A stretch of 64,000 nucleotides of DNA. Origin: Mesostigma viride (Eukaryota; Streptophyta; Mesostigmatophyceae; Mesostigmatales; Mesostigmataceae). Under the pieces are notes generated by a model, which was not told where the DNA came from, searched no databases, and was given only the letters and a program-made list of their open reading frames with translations. The translations under genes and the position numbers were made by a program. The stretch spans positions 1,656,030-1,720,029 of the forward strand of contig RPFO01000406.1 in the NCBI GenBank assembly GCA_009746045.1, given 5' to 3'. This document shows, piece after piece, positions 20,977 to 30,655 of the stretch (positions are counted from its first letter, which is position 1; every line of letters starts with the position of its first letter).

Positions 20977-22262
20977 ATGACGAGCAATCGCTCCCGATCG
21001 ACGCAACAGCCTGGCGGCTGTGCTAAGCCATGAAAATACGTCTGCAGCTCTGGCTGCAGCTTCGCCCTCAGGTCCGGCAGGCAGCGGTGACACTAGTTGC
21101 GCACTGGTGGTCGCCCCAAACCCTCGCCATCGGCATCGCCTGATGCTAAACGCAGCCGCCCAGCCGACAAAACAGGAGGGGTTTCGCGCCCCACAGGACC
21201 GCGCTTTCGGCCCAAACCTTAATTCAAGGTCGACGATCACGACTGGACCAACATGTCACCGGCAACTGCCCTGCATTGCGTCTTCTACGGGGACTACGCC
21301 TCGCTTTACACGACCTGTGCCTCCATCTCCATGACATCAACCGCCTCATCACCCCCGACGGCAACTGCATGGTTTATAACCCCGACGCCCTGCTCGGGTG
21401 CGCCCGCCCCCGACTCCAGCACACCATTCTCAACTCCCTTCTCATGATGCGCTCTGACGGCGAGATCTGGGCTCCATCCATCTCCGCCCCCACACTCCGT
21501 TCCATCCCGCTTACGGAAGCCTTCCAGCAGCACGTGCCCCCCCTTGCTGCCGATGTGGCAGCAATGGGCCCAGGGCCGGCGGCACGCCTGATGGCTGCTG
21601 AGCTTCCTCACCTTTCCACCACCGTCGCCTCCACCTCCACTGCCATTTCCGCCTCCACTGCCGACATCAAGGCCCAGCTCCTCGACCTCGACCAGCGCCT
21701 CCAAGCCACCGCCACCGCCCTTGAGAGCTTGCATGACACCGCAGGCCTCACCGCCCAGGCGGTGCAGCACATCGCTGCCCAGCCGGCACCTGCTAGCTGG
21801 ACCGGCCAGCGGTGCTCCCTCCACCTGGGCGGACTTGCTTAAGCATCACACCACCTCCACCACCTCCACCATCGCGGCACAGCTCAAGCAACAAGCACTC
21901 GACCTTCGCGACGAGGCCGACATCACCCAGCGCAGCCACAATGTCATCGTCAAGCCACTTCGACCAGCCGGTAGGTGAGACCTCGACGACTCTTCTCACG
22001 GCATTTAAGCGCGACATTCTTGCCCCCATGCAACTCACTGACCAGTGAGCTGCGGATGTCGGCTGTCCGCCTCCCCCGCGCGTGGGGTAAGGCTGGCCCG
22101 GCACCCGTGCTACTCACCTTTAAGTACATGGCGGACAAGCTGTCGTCCCGCCGCAAGAAGCAGTCTCGGGGACTCACTTCACGCGCTGGACGACGACTTG
22201 ACCCTGGCCCAGCAACAGCGGCGACACGAGCTATGGCCGACCTACCTTCAGCTCCGGTAAAG
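20977..22262 (+). pseudogene. L1-ORF1p-like protein (element C), frameshifted
   Basis: The ATG at 20977 begins MTSNRSRSTQ and soon stops. The main open stretch is 21276-21842, with LHDINRLITPDGNCMVYNPD, then LRSIPLTEAFQQHVPPLAADVAAMG and a long heptad-like helix (STADIKAQLLDLDQRLQATA). The C-terminal part (21900-22260) has an RRM-like portion (SAVRLPRAWGKAGPAPVLLT, FKYMADK) and ends at QQQRRHELWPTYLQLR with a stop. It differs from A in the helix and RRM region but keeps the same plan. At least three frame breaks are present. Confidence 0.7.
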
Positions 22263-22292
22263 CGCAGGGGGGAAGCCGGTATACTGGAGGGG

Positions 22293-22996
22293 ACAAGGCG
22301 GCTCCGGCCCCACCAGTCCTGCTCACCCGTTCCCCTTCCCTAGCTGAGGACAAGCGGCGGTTCCTTTATCGTCGCAAGAGGTTGCACGACCTCACCTGGA
22401 CGCTGGACGACGACCTGACCCCCGCTCAGCAGCTGCCCGGGGCAGCAGCGACGCGACCTGTGGCCGGAATACCTCCGCCACAAGCAGGACCCCCAGAAGC
22501 CCAAGGTGTACTGGAGGGGCGGGGACCTGATGATTAACCAAAAGATGTGGACGCCCCCTGCGGGCTAGACTAGCTTGTAGCCCTAGCTTGTATCCATTGG
22601 TAGTCACTGCCGCCATGGCAGCCATGCCTAGAATGTTTGCCTAGCTGTGCCACCATACCTAGTCACGTGCACCGCTAACACACGGTACACAACCAGCCAT
22701 AGCCTCAGCTTAGCCCTTGTACAGCCATGCTACGTCCTGGCTATGATCAGCTTACTTGCCCACGCTACTTGTTATTGATGATATGCTCACATCAGTCGGT
22801 CTTATTGCATGCACCCACAGCACTTGCCGGATCGTCTATGGCGTGTCCGATTGCCGCTGTGGCATGCCTCTGGCATGAAGGATCGAGAAAGGGGGTCTCT
22901 GCCCTTTCTTCCTGTTGTGCACATGCAGGGATTAAAAGCACTTCGGTGCTCCGTGACTCCCCAACGGGAGCACGAGTTTAATTAATTAATTAATTA
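22293..22996 (+). mobile_element. B element (3' part), TSD-flanked, RT-I-type hairpin
   Basis: ATACTGGAGGGG flanks the insertion (22281-22292, 22997-23008). It encodes the ORF1 C-terminal domain of subfamily B (LDDDLTPAQQL, then LWPEYLRHKQDPQKPKVYW) and a 3' UTR of about 390 bp. It ends in the same stem-loop as RT-I LINEs (22949-22976: CGTG/CACG with CTCCC-CAAC-GGGAG) and a TTAA tail. An ORF1-only body thus carries an RT-I 3' end. Confidence 0.82.
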
Positions 22997-23068
22997 ATAC
23001 TGGAGGGGGGCGGTTATCCACGTTGACCGCAAGCCCTGGCCGGCACCTCCTGCCACATCAGACTAGGG

Positions 23069-24299
23069 AATATAAGCTGCCGGCTCCTGCCCCTTTTGGC
23101 AACGGCAGCGCCTGACCTCCTGGACCCCAGCAGCCCTTTGCCCTTCGTCACCGCCATCCAGGAGGCCTATGCTGAGATCCAGCAGGCCTGTTCTCCCGTC
23201 CGTGCCGCTCAGGCGGTACAGCGCCACCTCCCTCGCGGCACTCCCTCGGTCGCCTCCGTTCAATCTCCCGCCGCATTCCCTGCTCGCGTCATCAATAAAC
23301 ACCAGAAAACCTACGCGGGTATTCTGCACACGGCTGATTGGATTGCTCTTTTCGCGGACCTCAACGCCCAGGGACGTGCGTGGCTGTTCTCGCTTTCCTT
23401 GCGGAGTGTGGGCTCGGCGTACCTTCGTGCTCTTCCCATGGCCCCCCCATTCGCCTTGGCTCCCAGCCACTACTCGGTGGCGCTCCGGCATGCACCAGCT
23501 ATTTGCCCCGCAGCCTCTTGTTCCGGCCGGGCGGCCTTGTGGTAGCTGTGGGCAGCCGCTGGATCCCACGGGGACTCACTACCTTGCCTGCATGGGGGGC
23601 CAACAGAATCAGAATTGGTATTTGTACAGTATTTGCACACTGTCCTCCTGACGGTGGTGCTCGCCATGATTCGGTCGGTTTTCCTCCACGCGAACATCCG
23701 GTCCGAGGATGCGGATGGCGCTGCCTTCTATTCCCCCAACCACCGGCCTGACATCGTGGTGCTGGACTTTGAGGGGGGTGGCCGGCATCTGCTTATTGAC
23801 GTTTCGGTGGCGCGGCCCTTGGCTCTTAGCCACGTGGCTGGGGCCTCCCTCACGGCAGGTTACACGGCGGACCGGGCGGAGCGGGCCAAGCTCCTGGCCT
23901 ACGGCGACGTCGGGCACCATCGTGTGGTGCTCTTTGTCCTGGAGGAGTTTGGGGCCATGGGGCCCCTGACCTCCGCCTTCTTCAAGGAGTGTTGCCGGCT
24001 CCGGGAGGACCGGCTGGACCTGGAGGGCCAGCGGGCCCCATGGTCGGCGCGGACCTGGACGTCATATTGGCGTCAGCGCTTGTCGGTGGCGCTGACTCGG
24101 GCCATGGCTGACATCATGCTCCGCCGTACGCGGGCTGATTTTGCGGTGCAGCAGGGCTATTAGGTTCCTCCCGTTAGGCGTTTCCATTGGTCTTATCGTA
24201 GTATAGAGCTTTGACACGGGCTCTGTCTATAGGTTTATAGCTGGGCGTTTGCTTTGCCGGTTTGAGTGATTTCACTCTGCTGTAAGTAATTATATTTTT
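23069..24299 (+). mobile_element. Second RLE-type LINE copy, 5'-truncated
   Basis: The insertion splits the C-element 3' UTR between GGGAATATA and TAATATATACCAG, so the duplicated target is about AATATA. It carries the C-terminal half of an RT-RLE polyprotein, related to but distinct from the one at 18.7 kb, plus a 3' UTR ending GTAAGTAATTATATTTTT. The same 3' end recurs at 43239-43328. Confidence 0.8.
23096..24163 (+). pseudogene. RLE-LINE polyprotein C-terminal part, one frameshift region
   Basis: The first frame (23096-23545) reads the linker after RT, LPFVTAIQEAYAEIQQAC and KTYAGILHTADWI. It matches the copy at 18.7 kb closely in order and spacing. The CCHC area (CGSCGQPLDPTGTHYLAC) lies in a second frame near 23550-23600. 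The third stretch (23615-24163) carries the endonuclease: NHRPDIVVLDFEG and LLIDVSVARPL, then EEFGAMGPLTSAFF to the stop. Two frame changes in about 100 bp make it non-functional as it stands. The first-half RT motifs are absent because of 5' truncation. Confidence 0.8.
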
Positions 24300-24436
24300 A
24301 ATATATACCAGTAGTGTAGATTAATCAGGCTTAGCCTAGCATGTGGCCCACGCGCATGTTCGCCCATAGTGGCCCCCATGGACGATGCCTTCCGAATTTA
24401 GCCAAGCCATGCCTATAATGGGACCCCCCATGGATG

Positions 24437-24477
24437 ATAATTAATTGATTTATTAATAGACATGCACGTGACTGCGT
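24437..24477 (-). mobile_element. 41-bp micro-insertion of an RT-II-type tail, TSD-flanked
   Basis: CCCATGGATG flanks it on both sides (24427-24436, 24478-24487). The uninterrupted site is readable in the C copy near 60010. The insert is only the 3' strand of the CACGTGAC-GCA-GTCACGTG hairpin plus an AATTAAT-type tail, reversed. It is an almost immediately aborted target-primed reverse-transcription event. Confidence 0.8.
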
Positions 24478-24538
24478 CCCATGGATGTTGCATGGATTTT
24501 TTTTTTTTGAATTTAGCCATGCTACATATGCCTATGCA

Positions 24539-25002
24539 CTAGACAAGTCTCCCGGCCAGTTAGGCTCGAAACACACGCCCTGATCAAGCAATTAGCTGTT
24601 TCCGGCCCCACCGTCTAGGTCATCTAGTCGCTCTAAGTACTACACGTAGTAAGCCAGCCATAATTTCAATGCACAAGGCTACACATTTCCATCACCATTC
24701 ATATTCATCATCCTGAACGACTCGAACACGCGGACAAGAAAACGGCAGGCTCGAGCTACCATGGTCCGGATTCTCCCGATTTCTGGCCTGCGCTGGTTGT
24801 CTCCTTGATAATTTCAATGCACAAGGCTACACATTTCCATCACCATCCATATTATTCATCATCCTGAACAACTCGAACACGCGGACAAGATAACGGCTGC
24901 CAGGCTCGAGCTACCATGGTCCGGATTCTCCCGATTTCTTGCCGGCCTGTGCTGGTTGTCTCCTTGATGCTATTCTGATTGCTATCTTCTGATCTTGATG
25001 CT
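24539..25002 (+). mobile_element. 464-bp dispersed repeat (R460) with internal tandem duplication, TSD-flanked
   Basis: ATGCCTATGCA flanks it (24528-24538, 25003-25013). A block of about 150 bp from TTTCAATGCACAAGGC to TTGTCTCCTTGAT is present twice in tandem (24662-24809, 24810-24968). A single-unit relative lies at 44329-44592, and reversed fragments at 42258-42309, 48055-48120 and about 53690-53730. It has no open frame. TSD length and dispersal fit a SINE-like retroposon, but no pol III boxes were recognised. Confidence 0.7.
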
Positions 25003-25035
25003 ATGCCTATGCAGAGAGACGCTCTCTATTGAGAA

Positions 25036-25100
25036 TTAATTAATTAATTAATAGACACGTGACTGCGTCACGTGAGCATAAGTCCTCAGTGGGAGGGGAA
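25036..25100 (-). mobile_element. 65-bp micro-insertion of an RT-II 3' end
   Basis: CTCT(A/G)TTGAGAA flanks it (25024-25035, 25101-25112). It holds only the TTAA tail, the RT-II hairpin ACGTGACTGCGTCACGT and about 25 bases of UTR, reversed. Confidence 0.8.
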
Positions 25101-25147
25101 CTCTGTTGAGAAGCCATGCCCTATTGCCCTAGCTCTTGTATAGCCAC

Positions 25148-26134
25148 TGGAGGACACTGGGCACGTGCAGACATGGCTTGACTGGCAGCCCAGGCCTGGC
25201 TATCGAGGCCCGTGCAGTGGGGCTTGAGGTCAGCAAGAAGACAGAGGCCCTGGCGGTTGAGCTCACCCACTCACCGCCACCCCTCTATCTCCTCGACGGC
25301 TCTCGAGTCCTGTATCGGGACCGCGTCAAGCTGCTGGGCAGCCTGCTCCCCAGCTGCGAGGTTAATTGATGTGGATCATCGCATCTCCCCGATCGCCTGG
25401 CACGCTTCAGTACGCCAGTACTGGACCCTGTGGCGCAAGCCCCTGGGCAAGATCGAGAAACAGGACCTGTTCAAGGTCCTCGTCCTTCCTGTTCTCACGT
25501 ATGGGGCCGAGACGTGGACCCTCACCGCCGACCTGGCCCGCAAGCTGGACGGCGCGGTCACCAACATGCTGCGTTCCATTTTCAGAGTAGGATATGCTGC
25601 TCATGTCCGCAATGAGGACCTGTACCAGGGCATGCCATATATCACCAGCACCATTAAGCAGCGGCGCCTGCAGCTAGTAGGACACCTAGCTCGCACCAAC
25701 CAGGTAGACACCTCACGTGGCCCCCCCGCGGGACTGCGACCAGCTCAGCCTGGCCGGCACCTCATGACGTGGGCCGGGCCCAGTGACGTTAGACGCCGCA
25801 AGGCCCGCACCTTCAAAGAACAGCTAGTAGAGGACATGGGGGGCCTAGGCCTCTCCGTGATTTGGACGAAGATGATGGACAAGGCCAAGTGGGCCCAGGT
25901 CATAGAGGACAACGAGCCCCCTCCTGTGGGGAAGCGCCCGCGTGTGCAAACCCGTGGGAGGCACGCCAGTGCTGTCTAGATAGATGTTGTAGGTAGAATG
26001 CTGTTAGATAGATGCCGTAGGTAGCTGATGTAGATAGCTTAGACCGGTAGGATTGTTTGCACCCACCCATCCATCCATCGGGGTTAATGCTCCGTGACTC
26101 CCCAACAAGAGCACGAGTCTAATTAATTAATTAA
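25148..26134 (+). mobile_element. RT-I LINE, 5'-truncated, TSD-flanked
   Basis: TTGTATAGC(TAG)CCAC flanks the insertion (25136-25147, 26135-26150). It spans the RT palm end and C-terminal region, a 3' UTR with ATAGATG repeats and (CCAT)n, a hairpin with two changes in its GGGAG arm near 26089-26116, and a TTAA tail. Confidence 0.82.
25212..25979 (+). CDS. RT-I reverse transcriptase, C-terminal region
   Basis: The open 255-codon stretch follows one frame change (upstream frame 25136-25369 carries LEVSKKTEALAVEL, motif D, and the DRVKLLGSLLP thumb). It contains KQDLFKVLVLPVLTYGAETW, LDGAVTNMLRSIFRVG, IKQRRLQLVGHLARTNQVD and AQPGRHLMTWAGP, and ends PPPVGKRPRVQTRGRHASAV. This series (YGAETWTL, RRL-x3-GH-x2-R, GR-x3-TW) is typical of the C-terminal part of RTE-like and related LINE reverse transcriptases. 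The catalytic palm is lost, so it is not functional. Confidence 0.8.
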   Translation: MQWGLRSARRQRPWRLSSPTHRHPSISSTALESCIGTASSCWAACSPAARLIDVDHRISPIAWHASVRQYWTLWRKPLGKIEKQDLFKVLVLPVLTYGAETWTLTADLARKLDGAVTNMLRSIFRVGYAAHVRNEDLYQGMPYITSTIKQRRLQLVGHLARTNQVDTSRGPPAGLRPAQPGRHLMTWAGPSDVRRRKARTFKEQLVEDMGGLGLSVIWTKMMDKAKWAQVIEDNEPPPVGKRPRVQTRGRHASAV

Positions 26135-26325
26135 TTGTATAGCTAGCCACAATGATGTGGTGATCTTCCCCCCTCATGACAGGCTCCCTGGCCTTAGCTG
26201 GGTTGAGCTTGATAGATCGTGGTGGTGCAGGTGCCCTTGGTGCACCTAGAGCAAGTGTTGTTTACATTCCCACCCTTGCAGGAAGTACTGAGCTTAGAAT
26301 ATGCCCTTTCTCTGGGATATGTGCT

Positions 26326-26450
26326 ACATACACTCCCAACGGAGTTATGTTCCTAATTAATTAAGTAATTAATACTCCCAACGGAGTTATGTTACAATTC
26401 AATTCAATTCAATTATACTTCCAACGGAGTTATGTTCATGATTAATTACT
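26326..26450 (+). repeat. Three successive terminal hairpins with tails
   Basis: The A-type end ACTCCCAACGGAGTTATGTT occurs at about 26332-26352 and again at 26374-26393. A third copy with one change (ACTTCCAACGGAGTTATGTT) follows at about 26417-26436. Different short tails follow each: TTAA, CAATT and ATTAATTA. The second and third lack the upstream stem arm. Confidence 0.8.
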
Positions 26451-26459
26451 TTGCTATGC

Positions 26460-26705
26460 AAAAGGCAACAAGCTCCGCTACCCGGTAGCTATGGTCGCTA
26501 TCTTCTGATTTTCTCTATCTGCCAGCAATGTGCGTTGAAAGTGGCGAGGGCCGAGGATGTCTGCTGGCCCAGCAGGGGAGACGTAGAGTGCAGATGGGGC
26601 CGGGTGGATGCAGCGTAAGGTGGGGGTGGGAATGAAATGGCCGGAGGGGGTGGAGATGGTTGGAATATAGTGCTTTTCATCGCACGGATATGAAGTGAGA
26701 CAACT
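26460..26705. other. No gene seen
   Basis: This is GC-rich sequence without a recognisable domain, between an A-element end and a minus-strand RT-I tail. Short GCTATCTTCTGAT similarity to the end of the 24.5-kb repeat occurs near 26498. Confidence 0.35.
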
Positions 26706-27000
26706 ATTATTAATTAATTAATGAAACTCGTGCTCCCGTTGGGGAGTCACGGAGCAGTAACCCCGATGGATGGATGGATGGATGGGTACACGCAATCCTA
26801 CCGGTCTAAGCTATCTACAGGCTATCTACAAAACAATCCTCTAGATATATCTATGGTGCTCGAGACCCTAGGGGTCTTGTCTAGCATGCCGCCCACGTGT
26901 GCAAACGCGCGGCTTCCCCACTGCACGGGGGTTGTTGTCCTCTATGACCTAAGCCCACTTGGCCTTGTCCAGAATCTTTTTTAGTTCAGTCAACTATGCC
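26706..27000 (-). mobile_element. RT-I LINE 3' fragment (minus)
   Basis: A TTAA tail (26706-26722), then the stem-loop CTCGTGCTCCCGTTGGGGAG...GAG (26727-26754 area), (GGAT)n, the UTR and the last 35 or so codons of the RT-I ORF (KRRVCTR-type end) read on the minus strand. It ends near 27000. Confidence 0.75.
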
Positions 27001-27535
27001 TGGATGATTAATTAATTAGTTAATGTACCCGTGACTGCGTGCGGATATGAATTAAATTATAACATTAATTAATTAGGAACATAACTCCGTTGGGAGTATA
27101 TGTAGCACATAGCCCTGAGAGGGGGCTTATGAGCCTATAATACATTCTAAGCTACTTCCTGCAAGGGTGGGAATGTAAACAACACTTGCTCTAGGTGCAC
27201 TAGGGCACCTGCACCACCCAGAGTCTCGGGCAACACCCAGCTATAAAGGGGAGCTCGTCATAGGTGGGGAAGATCAGCACAGCTATACAAGAGCTAGGGC
27301 ATGGCTTCTCAGCAGGGAATGACTCCCTGCATGGGCACTGCAATGCAATGTAATGAAATAATAAAGCTAGGCATCATCTGGAGGGTGGCTCATCATAGGC
27401 ACACATGTACATGACTAAAAATGCTAGGCCTCAGCTGGTATAGTGCCTGGAGTAGGCGGGCATGTACAAGGCTACTGTCTAACTATTCTACACTACTGCT
27501 ACTGTATTCCCCTAGGCAGGGGCTTCTGGGGTCGC

Positions 27536-30242
27536 TCACGCGGTGGTCGCGGGGGTCGCGTGCCAGGGCTTGTGGCCGACGTAGATGGCCGCCCCCTTCC
27601 AGTACACCGGCATGGCCCGCCTTGGTCTGCCGGAGCTGGACGGGTAGGTCGGCCATAGCTCCCGTCGCCGTTGTTGCTGCGCCAGGGTCAAGTCGTCGTC
27701 CACGGTGAAGGCAGTCTTCTCGAGCCGCTTGCGGCGTCTGAGAAACGAAATCTTGTCCGCTGGGCTCTCAAAGATGAGAAGAAGCGGAGGCGCCCCGGCC
27801 TTACCCCGCGCGCGGGGGAGGCGGTAGGCGGTCAGCTTAATCTCACCAAGAAGGCCCATGCGTGCAAGGATTTTGCTCTCAAACGCACGTGCAAGCTTCT
27901 TGGAATACTCACCTTTCTCCATATGTCGAAGTTCTTGAGTATGGCGTTGAGGCTGCGCTTGGCGAGCTCGGCCTCCTCGCGGAGGTCAAGCGTCTGCCGC
28001 TGGAGCTGGGCTGCGACGGCGGAGGTGGTGGAGGTGGTATGTTGCTTAAGCATGTCCGCCCAGGTTGTGATGGGAGGAGCATCGCCGGCCAGGCCAGCAG
28101 GGGCTGGCTTGGCGGCAATGTCCTTCACCGCCTGGGCGGTGAGGCCTGCGGTGTTTTGCAGGACCTCGATGGCGATTGCATTGTCTATCTAGTCCGGGAA
28201 TGGGTTTTTGGCATTTTTAGACCCCTGAAAATGGAAAAAATCATAACTCATAGGCCACAACTCCAAATACCCCCAACCAAGGTGCTAGGAGTATTTACAC
28301 TTCAAGGGCTTTCAGAAAATGCAATAATATCCCGAGTCCATTCAGTGCTTTGCAAGATATTTACTGCCAAAGTTGGACAAAAGACGATCATTTTCAGGCA
28401 AGGGAAATCCCCTTAGTAGTTTACCCCTGCAGGGAGGGTTCTAAAAAATTATTCTGGGGTTGGACAATGTCAATAGATAGTGCCACCATGCTTTCCTTGG
28501 GTCAGACCGCACGGATAGCCCATCTGACCTATATAATGCGCTCACTTACGTGTGTGGGTTACGCGCGCGTAAGCAGCCATCCATGAAATGCCACACACTT
28601 ATGCATTGTATACAGCCACATAGGACTGTAAAAAGTGCTGGGAAACAAAGAAATGCTAAACCAGCACTAACGGAATGGCATCCTCCAAAGAAACACCACA
28701 AACTGAGCAGATTTGGGGCTAATAGCACTCATACAGCAGGCATGGAAACCTGCTGCAAGAGGCACTGATACACTCGTGTAAAATGGATGTATAAACGACA
28801 GATTCCCGTGCAAACGACATGCAAACACGTTGCCGTACCTGGCTTGATCACGACCTTTCCGGGTTCTGCTGGCCGGGACCCTCATATCTCACACTGGCTA
28901 ATGCTTTCCAGGCATAGGCCGCCATAGCCGCATAATGCATGCATCCGACATGATTACCAGGTTGATGTTCTGTGCAAAGATGACCTATAAACGCATCAGA
29001 ATCCACAGGGACGCTGCTGCGGATGTCCCGTACCAAAACTGGGTGCTCGGGCTGGCGCAGACTGCCGGGCCATAAGAAGAAAATCGAAATATGGCATGCC
29101 ATTACTCATCTGGTACTGACGACCAAGAAAGCAGTAATGTCCTACCTGTATTTTACCGATGCTATACATCTGGCCACCCCTGACCTACGAAAATCACGCA
29201 TCATCATTCTGAGCAACATTCTGAACCATTACAAGCCGCGAGACGCAAAATTTCCTTGATAACGGCACGCTAGCAGCCATATCTCGTTACGCGCGCGCGA
29301 GTGAAAATTTCCCGCCAAAGTCACGTGATACTGTCTCAATACACGTTGTATTTACCAGGCTATGGCGAATATTACCCCCAAACCTATGCATCACCTTCGT
29401 CCTTAAGTGTTCCCAGACCCACCGGACCACTGACATCCGTCACAGGTGGCGCGGCGCTCCGGGAATTGAGCGCCGCGCCACCGGGAGTCAAACAGTGCGA
29501 TATATCGCACTGTTTCCGGACTATGCAATCGGAGGGTTAAGGCGCTGGTCAATGTTGAGGAGCTGGGTTTTGGGCGGTGGAGGTGGAGGTGGCAGTGGAG
29601 GTGGAGGCGAGGAGGGTGGAGGTGGAGGTGACGGTGGTGGAAAGGTGAGGGAGCTCAGTAGCCAGCGTGCCGCCCATTGCCGCCACATCGGCGGCAAGGG
29701 GGGTCATCACGTGCTGCTGGAAGGCTTCCGCCGTGAGGAGGGAACGGAATGTGGCTGCGGAGATGGTGGGGGCCCAGATCTCGCCGTCAGACTTCTTGAG
29801 GAGACTCAGTGAGCAGAGAATCAGGTGCTGAAGGTCAGGCCGGTTGTAGTGGAGGCCCGTCAGCAGCAGATCTCGGCTTTGAAGCCTGCGGCCATCTGGC
29901 TCGAGAAGGTACGTGGAGGCACAGCTCAAGGAGCGAGGCGTAATCCCCGAAGAAAATGCACTCCAGAGCAGTGCACGGGGCAATGTTGTACCAGTCGTAA
30001 TCGTCGACATTGAAGGTTTTTAGCTTGAAACGCGATTCGCGTGGAAAGGATGAGCGGCTGCGTTTAGGTTCTGGCGATGCCGATGGCGAGGCCGCGGAGG
30101 AGTGAACCACTAACGCTTGGCTAGGGTCACCGTGGCCTGCGAGGCCGGGAGGCGAAGCTGCAGCCGGAGCTGCAGGCGCATTTGCTTGGCTCATCGCAGT
30201 TTCCAAACTGCGATTCGTCGAGGTGCGTTTGCTCGACATCAT
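27536..30242 (-). pseudogene. L1-ORF1p-like protein (element A), interrupted
   Basis: The N-terminus MSSKRTSTNRSLETAMSQAN leads through an Ala/Pro-rich part and SPEPKRSRSSF to FNVDDYDWYNIAPCTALECI, a conserved globular piece. LTAEAFQQH and the coiled-coil follow. The C-terminal half (27536-28130) has KKLARAFESKILARMG, GEIKLTAYRLPRARGKAGAP, LLLIFESPADK and DDDLTLAQQQRRRELWPTY. Frame breaks occur near 29830, 27920 and elsewhere, and the 28185-29536 insertion lies in the coiled-coil region. The domain plan equals L1 ORF1p. Confidence 0.75.
28185..29536. mobile_element. Unidentified 1.35-kb insertion with strong palindromes at one end
   Basis: ORF1-A coding sequence stops at GCATTGTC (28177-28184) and resumes near TTAAGGCGCTGG (29537). 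Short inverted termini are possible: AGTCCGGGAA at 28191-28200 and TTTCCGGACT at 29513-29522 (9 of 10 complementary). Next to the right end lie a hairpin with perfect 15-bp arms and an 8-base loop (29445-29482) and a perfect 24-bp palindrome (29491-29514). No coding domain was found. It may be a non-autonomous DNA transposon of unknown family. Confidence 0.5.
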
Positions 30243-30655
30243 ATTGAGTAAATGCTTCGGAAAATTACAGCAGCATGTGCGTCGTAGAAAGGCGCGTCGA
30301 TTGTGATATTCACGGCTAAATTCGGTGCTCAAACGTGAAAGTTATGAGCTCCGCCGTCAGCCATGGCTACCTCGTGGCTCGTCAGTGGCTCTCAGGGATA
30401 TATCACTGACTCCATTAAATTAAATTATAACGTGACGGGCCGGCTCACCCCCGGGCAGCCTCCTGGTTTGTCTGTAATATGGCTCAGGCAGATGGTGGGC
30501 AAGGATAGATGGCAAGTAGTGATGAAGGAGACCACCCCCAAGCCTGTGGGGGCTCCGCGTGCGACCAAGTTTGGTATTCATAGCGATTCGGGCCGCGGTG
30601 CCCACACCCCTGTAACTAGGACCTAGATAGCTTATCCCATCCATTCCATCCCATG

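Larger units (their letters stand above)
20740..26450 (+). mobile_element. Composite C element carrying six nested insertions
   Basis: The pieces 20740-22292, 22997-23068, 24300-24436, 24478-24538, 25003-25035, 25101-25147 and 26135-26450 follow the order of one ORF1-type element. The order can be checked against the C copy at 58610-60373. They are separated by a B element, an RLE LINE, a 41-bp RT-II tail insertion, a 464-bp repeat, a 65-bp RT-II tail insertion and an RT-I LINE. All six breaks show matching direct repeats of 6 to 12 bases, one very short. The UTR part after 26150 looks closer to A than to C, so some recombination between subfamilies is possible. Confidence 0.7.
27064..30418 (-). 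mobile_element. Complete ORF1-only A element with 13-bp TSD
   Basis: ATTAAATTATAAC flanks it on both sides (27051-27063, 30419-30431). On the minus strand it has a short 5' end with CGAGCCA units, the leader, ORF1 from the ATG at 30242 or 30239 to about 27536, a 3' UTR of about 430 bp, the A hairpin (27079-27103) and a TTAA tail. Removing the 1.35-kb foreign insert (28185-29536) leaves about 2.0 kb with no RT and no room for one. This is the clearest evidence that ORF1-only elements move as units. Confidence 0.85.

Noticed and set aside
28185-29536. Helitron
   Set aside because: There is a hairpin near one end, but no 5' TC, no CTRR end right after the hairpin and no A/T insertion site could be fixed.
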